DNA from: JAJAZB01 sp964244295
Lineage (GTDB): Bacteria; Bacteroidota; Bacteroidia; Cytophagales; Spirosomataceae
Reading direction: 5' to 3'
Length of the DNA stretch: 64,000 nucleotides
Assembly (NCBI GenBank): GCA_964244295.1
Contig: CAXTIG010000005.1
Coordinates: forward strand, 1 to 64,000
This document shows, in pieces, positions 42,703 through 51,441 of the stretch (position 1 is its first letter; each line of letters opens with the position of its first letter). The translations under genes were made by a program, and so were the position numbers. The notes beneath the pieces were generated by a model, which saw only the letters and a program-made list of their open reading frames with translations, ran no database searches and was not told the DNA's origin.

Positions 42703-42823
42703 GGTTTGAAAAGGTTTGAGGGTTTGAAAGTTTGAGGTTTGAAGGTGAAGCAAAACTTTCAAACCTCAAACTTTCAAACCCTCAAACCTTTTCAAACCTC
42801 AAACCTTTTCAAACCTCAAACCA
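42703..42823. repeat. Locus-specific inverted repeat built from a GGTTTGAAAA word
   Basis: Perfect 41-bp arms, each made of near-tandem GGTTTGAAAAGGTTTGAGG units (42703-42743 and 42758-42798). Further tandem copies continue to 42823. The repeat spans from three bases before the pyrophosphokinase start to the last codons of the response regulator, whose TGA (42816-42818) is inside it. Confidence 0.9.
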
Positions 42824-43490
42824 TCAACTTATACCCAATTCCCCGCACGTTGACGATTTGGATTTGGGGGTCGGCCTGGAGGTGACGGCGGAGGCGGGTG
42901 ATGAATACGTCGAGGCTGCGACCGTTGAAAAACGTGTCGTCGCCCCAGAGTTCGCGCAGCACGTCGTTGCGTTCGAGCACTTCGTTTTTTTGCTCCACCA
43001 GCCGCTTCAGCAACGCCGCTTCGCGGTGGGAGAGGGACGTTTCCCGCCCGTCAATCAAGAGTTTTTGTTTCGGAAAATCAAATTCGTAGCGGCCAATCGT
43101 CAGGCGTTCGGGCGCGGTTGGGGCGGCTTTCGGGCGGGCCAGCAGCGCCCGAACCCGGACGATGAGTTCGTCCATGCTGAAGGGTTTGCGGAGGTAGTCG
43201 TTGCCGCCCAGTTCGAAGCCCCGCACCACGTCGGCGGTTTGGGAGCGGGCCGTCAGAAACACGATGGGCACGCTGGCATTTTCGCGGCGGATGCGCTCGG
43301 CGAGCGTGAAGCCATCGAGGCGGGGCATCATCACGTCAGTCACGACCACGTCGGGCTGGTGGTGTTGAAAAAGCGCCAGGCCCTCGTCGCCGTCGCTGGC
43401 GTACAGCACCGTGAAACCGCGCACTTCGAGGCTGTCTTTGACGATGAGGCCGAGGGAAAGCTCGTCTTCGATGAGGAGGAGGGTGGGCAT
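42816..43490 (-). CDS. OmpR-family response regulator
   Basis: The protein has 224 residues from ATG 43490 (MPTLLLIEDELSLG); a longer frame to 43598 passes through the repeat. Receiver domain with acidic E8/D9/E10 cluster and phospho-acceptor D52 in TDVMMP, switch K in LRKPF, and a winged-helix DNA-binding domain (ERLTIGRYEFDFPKQKL ... FNGRSLDVFITRLRRHL). It works with the histidine kinase encoded directly upstream on the same strand. The stop codon is part of the inverted repeat. Confidence 0.95.
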   Translation of the reverse strand: MPTLLLIEDELSLGLIVKDSLEVRGFTVLYASDGDEGLALFQHHQPDVVVTDVMMPRLDGFTLAERIRRENASVPIVFLTARSQTADVVRGFELGGNDYLRKPFSMDELIVRVRALLARPKAAPTAPERLTIGRYEFDFPKQKLLIDGRETSLSHREAALLKRLVEQKNEVLERNDVLRELWGDDTFFNGRSLDVFITRLRRHLQADPQIQIVNVRGIGYKLMV

Positions 43491-43494
43491 GGGA

Positions 43495-43572
43495 CATTTC
43501 GGATTGGGGATTTCGGATTGAGGATTGAAGTGGAACGTTGAATGAGTTAATCCGCAATCTCCAATCCGAAAT
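43495..43572. repeat. Locus-specific inverted repeat built from an ATTTCGGATTG word
   Basis: ATTTCGGATTGGGGATTTCG pairs with AATCTCCAATCCGAAAT and GGATTGCGGATT with three mismatches over 24 bp. It fills the gap between kinase stop (43583) and regulator start (43490). Confidence 0.8.
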
Positions 43573-43582
43573 CCGCCTTCGT

Positions 43583-45064
43583 TCAGGTTGGAATCCAAAT
43601 CAAAAACCGGCTCCCGCGCCCCGGCTCGCTCTGCACCTCGATGCGCCCGCCGTGGCGTTCGACCACCTGCCGGACGTAGTACAGGCCCAGGCCGAAGCCT
43701 TTCACTGGGTGCAAATCGCCCGTGGGGACGCGGAAAAAGCGGTCGAAAATCGCGGTTTGGTAGTTTCTGGGAATGCCGAGGCCGTTGTCCTCCACGCTGA
43801 GGGCGTAGCCGTTGGCCTCGCGTTGCCCGCGAATCTGAATGGTTACGCGCTCGCCAGAATACTTGATGGCGTTGTCGAGGAGGTTGCTCAGGGCATTGCC
43901 GAGGTGGAGGCGGTCGGCTTGAATCGGCTCGCCGGGCGGAACGTTTACGTCGAATTCAACCGATTTATCGGTTCTCAGGTTGTGCCGGGCCACCACCTCC
44001 CCCACCAGTTCGGCGGGGTCGATTGGCTCCGGGTTTAGGGCAAATGTCCGGTGTTCTTCCACGGCCAGGTTCAGCACTTTTTCGACCAGTTCCGACAGGC
44101 GCTGAAGTTCGGCCTTGGAAATGCGCAGGTACGTCGCCGTTTTCTGCGGGTCGTCCAGCGCCCCGAAGTGTTGCAGCGCCTCCACCGCCGCCGACACCGT
44201 GGCGAGGGGCGTTTTCAATTCGTGGGTCATGTTGTTGATGAAATCAGTTTTGAGTTCAGAAAGCTTTTTCTGCCGTAAAATCGTGTGGAGCATGAATAAA
44301 AAACAGCCCGTCGTCAGCGCCAGCAGCAACACCGACCCGCCCAGCAGCCAACCCATTTTCCGGAAAATGTACGACGTGGGACTGGCAAACGAGGCCCGCA
44401 TGAACAAGTCCCGCACGGGATTGACCGGCACGGGCTGGGTTTGAATCGCGAGGCCCGCCCGGCGGTTGCCAACCCGGATGTCGCCGGGAAACCGGATTCG
44501 CTCGCCGGGTCGGGGCCGCAGGTTCAGCAAGAACGTATCGAGCACGAAGGGCGTGGTCACGTCGCGGGCGAGGAGTTCGGCCCGGTAGAGCGAATCGGTG
44601 TGGCGGAGGTTGAAGGTGCCCTGCGTGCGCCAGTTGACCAGAATCCGCCGCGAAAGCCGGTCGGCCAGGGAGTCGGGCGTCAGGGCCGAATCACCGGAGC
44701 CGCGCCGGAACGTGTAGGCCATCACGTCGGGGCCGGGCCGCTGCCTGGCTGGCAAGGCAATCTGTTTTTGGAGGCTGTCGGTGATGAACACCCGCAGTTG
44801 ACGACCCCCGGCGGGGTCGCCGAAGCGTTCGAGCACCACCTGCCGCCGCAGTGAATCGCCACCGGGGAGTTTTTGCCGAAAAAGCCGCTCGGCTTCACGC
44901 ACCTGCTGGTGCTCGACCGTTTGCCAGAGCGCCTCGCTCACCGTGCGGGTAAACTGCTGCACCTGAACCTGGTAGGTGGTGTACAGCCAGTAGCCCTGAA
45001 ACCCGTTGATGCCCAGGATGCAGGCCGTCATCAGCAGGAAGATGGAGCGGAGGTGGGGTTTCAT
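43583..45064 (-). CDS. Membrane sensor histidine kinase
   Basis: The protein has 493 residues. Membrane helices lie at about 6-28 and 237-262, and the 200 residues between form a periplasmic sensor region with no family I recognise. There is no HAMP. The dimerisation motif is NNMTHELKTPLATVSAA with H281; the ATPase part has NALSNLLDNAIKYS, DNGLGIP and GFGLGLYYVRQVV. It should phosphorylate the OmpR-type regulator encoded next. The divergent GLPGLI-family gene and the outer-membrane barrel that follow on the plus strand are the likely targets, in the fashion of stress-responsive Bacteroidota loci, though this is inference. Confidence 0.93.
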   Translation of the reverse strand: MKPHLRSIFLLMTACILGINGFQGYWLYTTYQVQVQQFTRTVSEALWQTVEHQQVREAERLFRQKLPGGDSLRRQVVLERFGDPAGGRQLRVFITDSLQKQIALPARQRPGPDVMAYTFRRGSGDSALTPDSLADRLSRRILVNWRTQGTFNLRHTDSLYRAELLARDVTTPFVLDTFLLNLRPRPGERIRFPGDIRVGNRRAGLAIQTQPVPVNPVRDLFMRASFASPTSYIFRKMGWLLGGSVLLLALTTGCFLFMLHTILRQKKLSELKTDFINNMTHELKTPLATVSAAVEALQHFGALDDPQKTATYLRISKAELQRLSELVEKVLNLAVEEHRTFALNPEPIDPAELVGEVVARHNLRTDKSVEFDVNVPPGEPIQADRLHLGNALSNLLDNAIKYSGERVTIQIRGQREANGYALSVEDNGLGIPRNYQTAIFDRFFRVPTGDLHPVKGFGLGLYYVRQVVERHGGRIEVQSEPGRGSRFLIWIPT

Positions 45065-45072
45065 AGGTCAGA

Positions 45073-45169
45073 AGAACCTCACCCCCGGCCCCTCTCCTGC
45101 TGAGAGGGGGGCCTGCCTGGAAGTTTTTTTCACCCCTCTCAGCAGGAGAGGGGCCGGGGGTGAGGTTCT
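45073..45169. repeat. Family C inverted repeat (copy 2)
   Basis: AGAACCTCACCCCCGGCCCC... pairs with ...GGGGCCGGGGGTGAGGTTCT without mismatch over about 37 bp. It lies just upstream of the kinase start, in the region shared with the divergent GLPGLI gene. Confidence 0.9.
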
Positions 45170-45300
45170 TACGCAAAGCTACTCGTCCTTCATTCCTCCC
45201 AAAAACGATGTTAACACTACTTAACACTAAATAACAGTGCTTTACAAACCCGCCCCCCACCTTTGCCCGGTCGATTTGCAGCAACTAAATTTCTTTTTTC

Positions 45301-46143
45301 ATGAAAAACCTCCTCCTCGCCCTCGGTGCCGCGCTGGTGCTGAGTCCGTCCGTTCGGGCGCAAACCTCGCTCGCTTCGGGGCGCATCGTGTACGAAGCGA
45401 TGCAGAAAATCGACCCTTCGCAGATGCGCGTCGTCATCAACGGTCAGGAAGTCCGGCCCGGCGGCCCCGATGCTCCGACCGATTTGCCCGACACCCGCTC
45501 GTTTGAGATGACGTTGCGCTTCGCCAACGGCCACGCCAAAGAAGATCGTGAAGGCGGCGGTGCCAACATGGTCATGCGCCGGATCGAGGGACCGGGACCG
45601 GGTGGCTCCAACGGCCCCGGTCCTGGCGGGCCACCCCCCGCCGTGCGCAACCTGGGGCGGCCTTTCGAAGAAAGCACCTTCCTCGACCTGGCGGGCCGGA
45701 AGTACGTGGAGGTGGTTTCGATTCCGAAAGACCCGGAGAAAAAAGAAGCGGGCAGCACCGTGTACCGCACGGAAAGGCCCTTTAAAACCGCCTCGGGCTG
45801 GGTGGAAACCGAGCAGACCAAAAAAATTGCGGGCTACGTCTGCCGCAAGGCCACGGTGCCCTTTCGCAACGAAACCTACACGGTTTGGTACACCACCGAG
45901 TTGCCGTTTTCCTACTCCCCCCTTCGTGATTTGATGCCCGCCAACGGCGTAGTACTGGCCCTGGAAAGCAACCGCGAAACCTTCCGGGCCACCCGCGTGG
46001 ATGGCAAGGTGGGGGACGAAAAAACGCTTTCGCCCCCTTCGGAAGGGCAGCCCGTTTCGCCCGAACAGATGCAGGAGTTGCGCCAGAAAGCAATGGCCGA
46101 TTTCCGCCAGCGGATGATGACGATGCCGTTTCCGGAAAGGTGA
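45301..46143 (+). CDS. GLPGLI-family secreted protein
   Basis: The protein has 280 residues with a signal peptide (MKNLLLALGAALVLSPSVRAQ). The core has FLDLAGRKYVEVVSIPKDP and YVCRKATVPFRNETYTVWYTTELPFSYSP, then the family position where GLPGLIL stands is occupied by RDLMPANGVVLALE, a degenerate version. A Pro/Gly insert (GPGPGGSNGPGPGGPPP) is unusual. The C-terminus is Met/Arg/Gln-rich. Function unknown; such proteins often sit beside large outer-membrane barrels, as here. A weak promoter (TTTACA and CACCTTTG at 45258-45265) may lie upstream. Confidence 0.8.
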   Translation: MKNLLLALGAALVLSPSVRAQTSLASGRIVYEAMQKIDPSQMRVVINGQEVRPGGPDAPTDLPDTRSFEMTLRFANGHAKEDREGGGANMVMRRIEGPGPGGSNGPGPGGPPPAVRNLGRPFEESTFLDLAGRKYVEVVSIPKDPEKKEAGSTVYRTERPFKTASGWVETEQTKKIAGYVCRKATVPFRNETYTVWYTTELPFSYSPLRDLMPANGVVLALESNRETFRATRVDGKVGDEKTLSPPSEGQPVSPEQMQELRQKAMADFRQRMMTMPFPER

Positions 46144-46214
46144 TTTTTTGCAAAGGCTTGGTTAACAAAAAGCGGCTTCCATTTCCCGCCGAACCACCCC
46201 GCCCCTCCGGGGCA

Positions 46215-46236
46215 CCCCTCCTTGATAAAGGAGGGG
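46215..46236. repeat. Short hairpin CCCCTCCTT-GATA-AAGGAGGGG
   Basis: A perfect 9-bp hairpin in the gap between the GLPGLI gene and the outer-membrane barrel gene, 25 bases before the latter's ATG. Confidence 0.7.
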
Positions 46237-46261
46237 AATCATATCCTTCCGCCCCCACCCC

Positions 46262-49021
46262 ATGCGCCTCCTTCTCCTCACCTTCTTCCTCCTCCCCCAC
46301 CTCCTCCCCGCCCAAATCCGCCGGGCCGGGCCACTGCGCGGGGTCGTGGTGGATTCGACCACCCGCAAACCCCTGCGCGAGGCGAGCGTGTCGCTGCTCA
46401 ACGCCCGCGATTCGGCCTACGTGACTTACTCGATTACCAACGGCGACGGCGGATTTTCCTTCCGAAACCTCAACGCCGGTCGCTACCGGGTGCTGGTGAC
46501 GTTTGTGGGCTACCGGAGTTTTTCGAGAACCATTCAACTCGGCGAGGAAGGCACTTCCCTCGATACGCTGGCCTTGCAACCCTCGGCCACGCTGCTCGAC
46601 GAAGTGGTGGTGAAACAGGAAAGCGCCCCGATTTCGATGAAGGGCGATACGGTGGAATTCAACGCGGGTTCGTTTAAAACCCAGCCCAACGCGGCGGTGG
46701 AAGAGTTGCTCAAAAAACTCCCCGGCGTGGAAGTGGCCCGCGACGGCACCGTGAAAGCCCAGGGCCAGGAAGTGAAACGGGTGTTCGTGGATGGCAAACC
46801 CTTTTTCGGCGACGACCCCAAAATGGCGACCCGCAACCTCCCCGCCGACATCATCGACAAAGTCCAGTTGTACGACCAGCAATCCGATCAGTCGCAGTTT
46901 TCGGGCATCGACGACGGCAGCCGCGACAAGGCCATCAACCTCACCACCAAGCGCGACAAGCGCAAGGGCTATTTTGGGCAAAACGCCGCCGGAGTCGGCA
47001 CGGATGGGCGCTACCTGGGTCGGTTAAACCTGAACCGTTTCAACAACGGCAGACAAATTTCCCTCATCGGGCAGGCCAATAACCTCAATCAGCAGAATTT
47101 CACCCTCCAGGACGGGCTGAGTCTGGGCGCCGGGGCGCCGGGTGGCATGGGCGGCGGCGCTTCGGGTGGGGGCGGGCCAGTTATCCTCAACGGCGGGCGC
47201 AACGGCGGCGGGGGCACCACGACGCCCAGCACCATCACCGAAGTGCGGGCCGGGGGCCTCAACTACCGCGATGCCTGGGGCAAACGCGCCGAAGTGAGCG
47301 CGAGTTATTTTGCCAACCACACCGCCGTCAGCACGAGTCAGCAAAGCCGGCGGGAGAACATCCTGCCGGGCCAGTCGTTTCTGACCGAAGGCGGCAACGA
47401 ATCGCTCAACCGCAGCGACAACCACCGCCTCGCCCTGCGGCTCGATTACAAGCTCGACTCGCTCACCAGCCTGCGGGTCACGTCGAATTTGTCGGGGCAA
47501 ACTTCGCGCTACACCAGCCTCAACCGCTCGGAGTCGATTACTGCCGAGCGCGTGCCGCTCAACGCAAGCCGGTCCGATTACCGCGCCAGCGGCCAGGGGT
47601 TGAGTGGGGTCAGCAACGCGCTGCTGATGCGGAAATTCCGCCGCGACGGTCGCACGCTTTCGCTCAACTGGGCCGCCGTGCTGAACCAGCAGGACAGCCG
47701 GGGGTTCAACCAGGCCACCAACACGGTGTACCCCAACGGCAACGCCCGCCTTACCACCCTCGACCAGCAAAGCGACCAGGAGAATTTTGCCAACAGCCAC
47801 ACCTTGACGGCCTCGTTCACCGAGCCGCTTTCGTTCACAAAAAAACTGGAAGTCCACGCCGCGTTTTCGACCAATGGCAACACCTCCGACCGCGACGTGG
47901 CCGATTTCAACGAAAAAACCAACGCCTACGACCGCCCGAACGCCGCCCTGAGCAACCGCTTCGGCAGCCGGTTCAACACCGAGCGCACCGGCCTCACCCT
48001 GCAAAACCGTCGCCTCCGCTACACCTATGCACTGGGTTTCGACGTGCAGCAGGCCAGCCTCCGCGCCGACAACCAATCGAGCGATTCGCTGGGTACCCGG
48101 CGCTACTTCAATTTGTTGCCCAACGCACTGCTTTCGTTCAACTTTGGCCGCAACCGCAGCCTGCGCCTCCAGTACCGCACCCGCATCAACGCGCCGAGCG
48201 TGAGCCAGTTACAGCCGGTCGCCAACAACACCAATCCGCTGAACATCCAACTCGGCAACCCCGATTTGAAGCCGGAGTTTTACAACACGGTTTCGATGGT
48301 TTACAACCAATTCAGCGGCAACGGGGCCAAAAGTTTGTTCGCCGCCCTCAACCTCAACCAGGTGCCGCGCCGCATCGTCAACGCCACGACGGTGAGCGCC
48401 GTGGGAGCGCAAACAACCCGGCCCGTCAACGCCGAAGGGTACTACGCCGCGAGTGGATTTCTGGCGCTGGGCCGTCCGCTCACGGCATGGCGGCTCAACG
48501 TCAACCTGAGCACCAACGCCGCCCTGACGCGGGGGGTTAGTTTCGTGAATGACCAACCCAACCGCTCGCGGAGCCTGAGCCTGGGGCAGGGCCTGAGCCT
48601 GGCCTCGAATTTCAACGGAAAACTGGATTTCAACGTGGGCGGAAACCTGACCTACCAAACCGCCATCTACTCGCTGCAAGCGCAACAAAACACGGAGTTC
48701 TTCACCAAAACCCTCAACGCCGACCTGTACTACCAACTCCCCTGGCGCTTGGTGCTGACCAGCGACGTGACCTACACGGCCAACACGGGCCGCTCGGCGG
48801 GCTACAACCAGAATTTTGCCTTGTGGAATCTGGGCTTGGCGCGGCAGTTTTTCAAAAACCGCCAGGGCGAACTCAAACTGTCGGTGTACGACCTGCTCAA
48901 CCAAAACCGCAGCCTCGTGCGGAACGTGACCGACACCTACCTCGAAGACGTGCAGAGCGTGGTACTGCGGCGGTATTTTCTGCTGAGTTTCACGTACAAT
49001 TTGCGGAAGTTTGGGGTGTAG
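46262..49021 (+). CDS. Large outer-membrane beta-barrel protein with carboxypeptidase-like N-terminal domain
   Basis: The protein has 919 residues. A signal peptide (LLLLTFFLLPHLLPAQ) is followed by a CarboxypepD_reg-like domain (GVVVDSTTRKPLREASVSLL ... LVTFVGYRSFSRTI), a plug (TLLDEVVVKQESAPISMKGDTVEFNAGSF split here as DEVVVKQES and GDTVEFNAGSF; PADIIDKVQLYDQQSDQSQF) and a barrel of about 22 strands with Gly-rich and Asn-rich outer loops (AGAPGGMGGGASGGGGP). It is the 'outer-membrane beta-barrel family' rather than a classical siderophore receptor. Cargo unknown. It probably forms one operon with the GLPGLI gene. Confidence 0.9.
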   Translation: MRLLLLTFFLLPHLLPAQIRRAGPLRGVVVDSTTRKPLREASVSLLNARDSAYVTYSITNGDGGFSFRNLNAGRYRVLVTFVGYRSFSRTIQLGEEGTSLDTLALQPSATLLDEVVVKQESAPISMKGDTVEFNAGSFKTQPNAAVEELLKKLPGVEVARDGTVKAQGQEVKRVFVDGKPFFGDDPKMATRNLPADIIDKVQLYDQQSDQSQFSGIDDGSRDKAINLTTKRDKRKGYFGQNAAGVGTDGRYLGRLNLNRFNNGRQISLIGQANNLNQQNFTLQDGLSLGAGAPGGMGGGASGGGGPVILNGGRNGGGGTTTPSTITEVRAGGLNYRDAWGKRAEVSASYFANHTAVSTSQQSRRENILPGQSFLTEGGNESLNRSDNHRLALRLDYKLDSLTSLRVTSNLSGQTSRYTSLNRSESITAERVPLNASRSDYRASGQGLSGVSNALLMRKFRRDGRTLSLNWAAVLNQQDSRGFNQATNTVYPNGNARLTTLDQQSDQENFANSHTLTASFTEPLSFTKKLEVHAAFSTNGNTSDRDVADFNEKTNAYDRPNAALSNRFGSRFNTERTGLTLQNRRLRYTYALGFDVQQASLRADNQSSDSLGTRRYFNLLPNALLSFNFGRNRSLRLQYRTRINAPSVSQLQPVANNTNPLNIQLGNPDLKPEFYNTVSMVYNQFSGNGAKSLFAALNLNQVPRRIVNATTVSAVGAQTTRPVNAEGYYAASGFLALGRPLTAWRLNVNLSTNAALTRGVSFVNDQPNRSRSLSLGQGLSLASNFNGKLDFNVGGNLTYQTAIYSLQAQQNTEFFTKTLNADLYYQLPWRLVLTSDVTYTANTGRSAGYNQNFALWNLGLARQFFKNRQGELKLSVYDLLNQNRSLVRNVTDTYLEDVQSVVLRRYFLLSFTYNLRKFGV

Positions 49022-49035
49022 AAGTAAACCTCACC

Positions 49036-49257
49036 CGTCATTGCGAGCGAAGGGTACAAAAACGAGCGAAGCGAGGATTTGTACCCGGAGCGAAGCAATC
49101 CCCTCCCGGAGACCAAACGGTCCGTCGCACGGTAGCCGAATCCGAGTATTTGCCTCCCGATAGCTATCGGGACTCTCTTGGTCTTCGGGAGGGGATTGCT
49201 TCGCTCCGGTAATCCGATTTCGCTTCGCTTATCGAATTACTTCCGCTCGCAATGACG
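49036..49257. repeat. Family A element (copy 6), cloverleaf-like
   Basis: The outer stem is CGTCATTGCGAGCG with CGCTCGCAATGACG. The left side hairpin is GGGTACAAA/TTTGTACCC with loop AACGAGCGAAGCGAGGA. The central stem is AGCAATCCCCTCCCGGAGACC with GGTCTTCGGGAGGGGATTGC (one G-T pair). The right side hairpin is GTAATCCGAT/ATCGAATTAC with loop TTCGCTTCGCTT. The core has ACGGTCCGTCGCACGGTAGC and GAGTATTTGCCTCCCGATAG. It lies between convergent genes. Confidence 0.85.
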
Positions 49258-49288
49258 GGCGGGGGAAGTTTTTACGAGTGAAAAACCG

Positions 49289-50578
49289 TCAGTACCCATA
49301 CCGCTCCCCCCACTGCGCCCGCAGCCGCTCGCGCAGTTTTTCCTCCGCCGCATTGGCCTGCGGGTCGAAGAGTTTGTTTCCCGAAAGCGTTTCCGGTAAA
49401 AATTCCTGCTCGATGAAATTGCCGGGGTGGTCGTGGGCGTAGCCGTAGTTCTGACCGTAGTTCAGGTCTTTCATCAGTTTGGTGGGCGCGTTGCGCAACG
49501 ACAGCGGCACGGGCGGGCTGCCGGTTTTCTGGACCAGCGCCTGGGCCGCGTTGATGGCCGCGTAGGCCGAGTTGCTTTTGGGCGAGGTGGCAAGGTAAAT
49601 CACCGTTTGCGAAAGAATAATCCGCGCTTCGGGCAGGCCCACCGCCCGGATGGCCTGGAAGCAGGTGTTGGCCATGAGCAGGGCGTTGGGATTCGCCAGG
49701 CCAATGTCTTCCGAGGCAGAAATCAGGATGCGGCGGGCGATGAACTCGATGTCTTCGCCGCCTTCGAGCATCCGCGCCAGCCAGTACACCGCCGCGTTGG
49801 GGTCGGAGCCACGGATGGACTTGATGAAAGCCGAAATGATGTCGTAGTGCGCCTCGCCGCCTTTGTCGTAGAGGGCAATGTTTTGCTGGATTTTTTGCAA
49901 CACCAACTCGTTCGTGATTTCCAGCGCCTCGCCGGGGCGGCGGGCGTTGGACACGAGTTCGAGGGCGTTGTAGAGTTTGCGCCCGTCGCCGCCGGAGAGT
50001 TGGAGCAGGGCTTCGTATTCCTTCACCGTCACGGGCTGGTCTTTCAGAAATTCATCTTCCGCCAACGCCCGGTTCACCATTTCGACCAGTTCTTCTTTCT
50101 CCAGTGCCTTCAGCACGTACACCTGACAACGCGAGAGCAAGGCCGGGATGACCTCGAACGAGGGGTTTTCGGTCGTGGCCCCGATGAGCGTCACCACGCC
50201 CTGCTCCACCGCGCCGAGCAGCGAATCCTGCTGGGATTTGGAAAAGCGGTGGATTTCGTCGATGAACAGAATCGGGCTGGGCGCGAGGTACGCCTCCCGA
50301 TTAAAAAACCGCTGTTTTTTGGCTGAATCGATGGTTTCGCGGATGTCTTTCACCCCCGCGCTGATGGCCGAGAGCGTATAGAAAGACACGTTCAGCGTGC
50401 GCGCCACGAGGGTAGCCAGGGTAGTTTTGCCCGTACCCGGTGGCCCCCAGAGGATGAACGAGGGAATCCGGCCCGCCTCAACGGCCTGCCGCAGCACGGC
50501 CCCCGGCCCGACGAGGTGAGCCTGCCCGATGTAGGAATCGAGCGTGTCAGGACGCATTCGTTCGGCTAGGGGCGACAT
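49289..50578 (-). CDS. rarA: Replication-associated recombination protein RarA (MgsA), AAA+ ATPase
   Basis: The protein has 429 residues. Walker A is WGPPGTGKT at 44-52, Walker B is ILFIDEIHRF at about 100-109, then GAVEQGVVTLIGATTENPSFE (sensor 1) and ALLSRCQVYVL. The C-terminal RarA domain has GSDPNAAVYWLARMLEGGEDIEFIARR split here as SDPNAAVYWLARML and GGEDIEFIARR. It acts at stalled replication forks and in strand-break repair. The start ATG lies three bases from the next gap's inverted repeat. Confidence 0.95.
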   Translation of the reverse strand: MSPLAERMRPDTLDSYIGQAHLVGPGAVLRQAVEAGRIPSFILWGPPGTGKTTLATLVARTLNVSFYTLSAISAGVKDIRETIDSAKKQRFFNREAYLAPSPILFIDEIHRFSKSQQDSLLGAVEQGVVTLIGATTENPSFEVIPALLSRCQVYVLKALEKEELVEMVNRALAEDEFLKDQPVTVKEYEALLQLSGGDGRKLYNALELVSNARRPGEALEITNELVLQKIQQNIALYDKGGEAHYDIISAFIKSIRGSDPNAAVYWLARMLEGGEDIEFIARRILISASEDIGLANPNALLMANTCFQAIRAVGLPEARIILSQTVIYLATSPKSNSAYAAINAAQALVQKTGSPPVPLSLRNAPTKLMKDLNYGQNYGYAHDHPGNFIEQEFLPETLSGNKLFDPQANAAEEKLRERLRAQWGERYGY

Positions 50579-50581
50579 TTT

Positions 50582-50674
50582 GATTTACGATTTACGAGGT
50601 ACGATTTAACATCCTGCGAAAGTTCGGAAACCATAGTTCGTAAATCGTAATTCGTACCTCGTAATTCGTAAATC
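50582..50674. repeat. Locus-specific inverted repeat built from a GATTTACGA word
   Basis: GATTTACGATTTACGAGGTA pairs with TACCTCGTAATTCGTAAATC, with TACGA/TCGTA repeats making up the arms. It starts three bases upstream of the rarA start codon and runs into the stop codon of the small gene at 50673, filling the gap exactly. Confidence 0.85.
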
Positions 50675-50768
50675 AAATGCCCAAGTCATCATGCTTGGGT
50701 TTGCCTTTGAAGGAAAACAACACGCCCGAGGCGAGGAGGACAACGACGAGGAGCGAAAGCGTTTTCAT
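50673..50768 (-). CDS. Small membrane or secreted peptide, 31 residues
   Basis: ATG at 50768 to TGA at 50673-50675. The peptide begins MKTLSLLVVVLLASGVLF, a complete signal-anchor or single-pass helix, then FKGKPKHDDLGI. The start follows a gene-like context (its 5' neighbour is the divergent 51042 gene), and its stop is next to the hairpin before rarA. Small hydrophobic proteins of this size may regulate membrane complexes. No family was recognised; it may be spurious. Confidence 0.5.
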   Translation of the reverse strand: MKTLSLLVVVLLASGVLFSFKGKPKHDDLGI

Positions 50769-50844
50769 GGCTGAATGGGGTGAGATTTAGTAGGTTTTCT
50801 CCCCCAGTTCACAACAATCCTGCCAAAAATGCCGGTTGCTGGTA

Positions 50845-50881
50845 CGTAGAAATACGGGTAGCAAAGGCCCGTATTTCTACG
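50845..50881. repeat. Perfect 14-bp inverted repeat in a divergent leader
   Basis: CGTAGAAATACGGG, nine-base loop, CCCGTATTTCTACG. It lies in the 273-bp space 50769-51041 between the small peptide gene and the divergent gene at 51042. I see no other feature in that space. It could be an operator or a leader hairpin. Confidence 0.75.
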
Positions 50882-51041
50882 GGATTTCACGAATGGTTTT
50901 CGTATTAAAAAACTCAGTATCAAATTTGTAGCGTCTCGACGAAGCAATCTTGCTTCTGCTGGTTTGGGGCAACCAGTTGTTTTCACCCATATTGTCCCTC
51001 CTAATTTCATTTCTATTCCATCACTTCTATCTTTTCTCAAT

Positions 51042-51392
51042 ATGGCAGCCCCTCTCCACGGGTCGTTTATCGACCGCAAGACCAACGCCCAGCAACTCCT
51101 CGATGCGTTTGCAAAAAAGTACCCCGACAACAAAGTGAAAGGCATCCGCTTCAGTAGTGCGCAACTCAAAAAACTCCTTTTCGACGACTGTGACTCCGTT
51201 ATCATGCGATTTGGGGTCGATGCGGAGGGAGAACTCACGCTTGTTCTGGCCCCTTACGATTGCGACGGTCAGCGGATTGGCCTGCTGGTCGATGCCGATG
51301 AAAACGTGAGCCGCGCTGAGCACGCGCTGAAAGACGGCGATGGCGACAGGGTACTCGACCAGGGCAGTAAAGTGCCGCCGCCTTTCGACTGA
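51042..51392 (+). CDS. Hypothetical small cytosolic protein
   Basis: The protein has 116 residues from ATG 51042 (MAAPLHGSFIDRKT). It has no signal and no membrane helix. The first part is helical (NAQQLLDAFAKKYP), then KGIRFSSAQLKKLLFDDCDSVIMRFGVDAEGELTLVLAP, a beta-alpha unit split here as IRFSSAQLKKLLF and MRFGVDAEGELTLVLAP. Family not recognised. It precedes the membrane protein and NarL two-component genes on the same strand by 49 bp, so it may be their first gene, but no shared motif explains a role. Confidence 0.7.
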   Translation: MAAPLHGSFIDRKTNAQQLLDAFAKKYPDNKVKGIRFSSAQLKKLLFDDCDSVIMRFGVDAEGELTLVLAPYDCDGQRIGLLVDADENVSRAEHALKDGDGDRVLDQGSKVPPPFD

Positions 51393-51441
51393 TTGGTACC
51401 CGTTCCGATTCCGCCACTCTTTTCATTTCCACCAATCCAGT

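Noticed and set aside
42038..42769. TPP riboswitch or long leader before the thiamine pyrophosphokinase
   Set aside because: The upstream gap is only an inverted repeat of the GGTTTGAAAA word; no riboswitch core pattern was found.
42703..42823. Possible CRISPR array or tandem repeat locus
   Set aside because: The units are inverted as a pair, not direct repeats with unique spacers, and no cas genes lie near.
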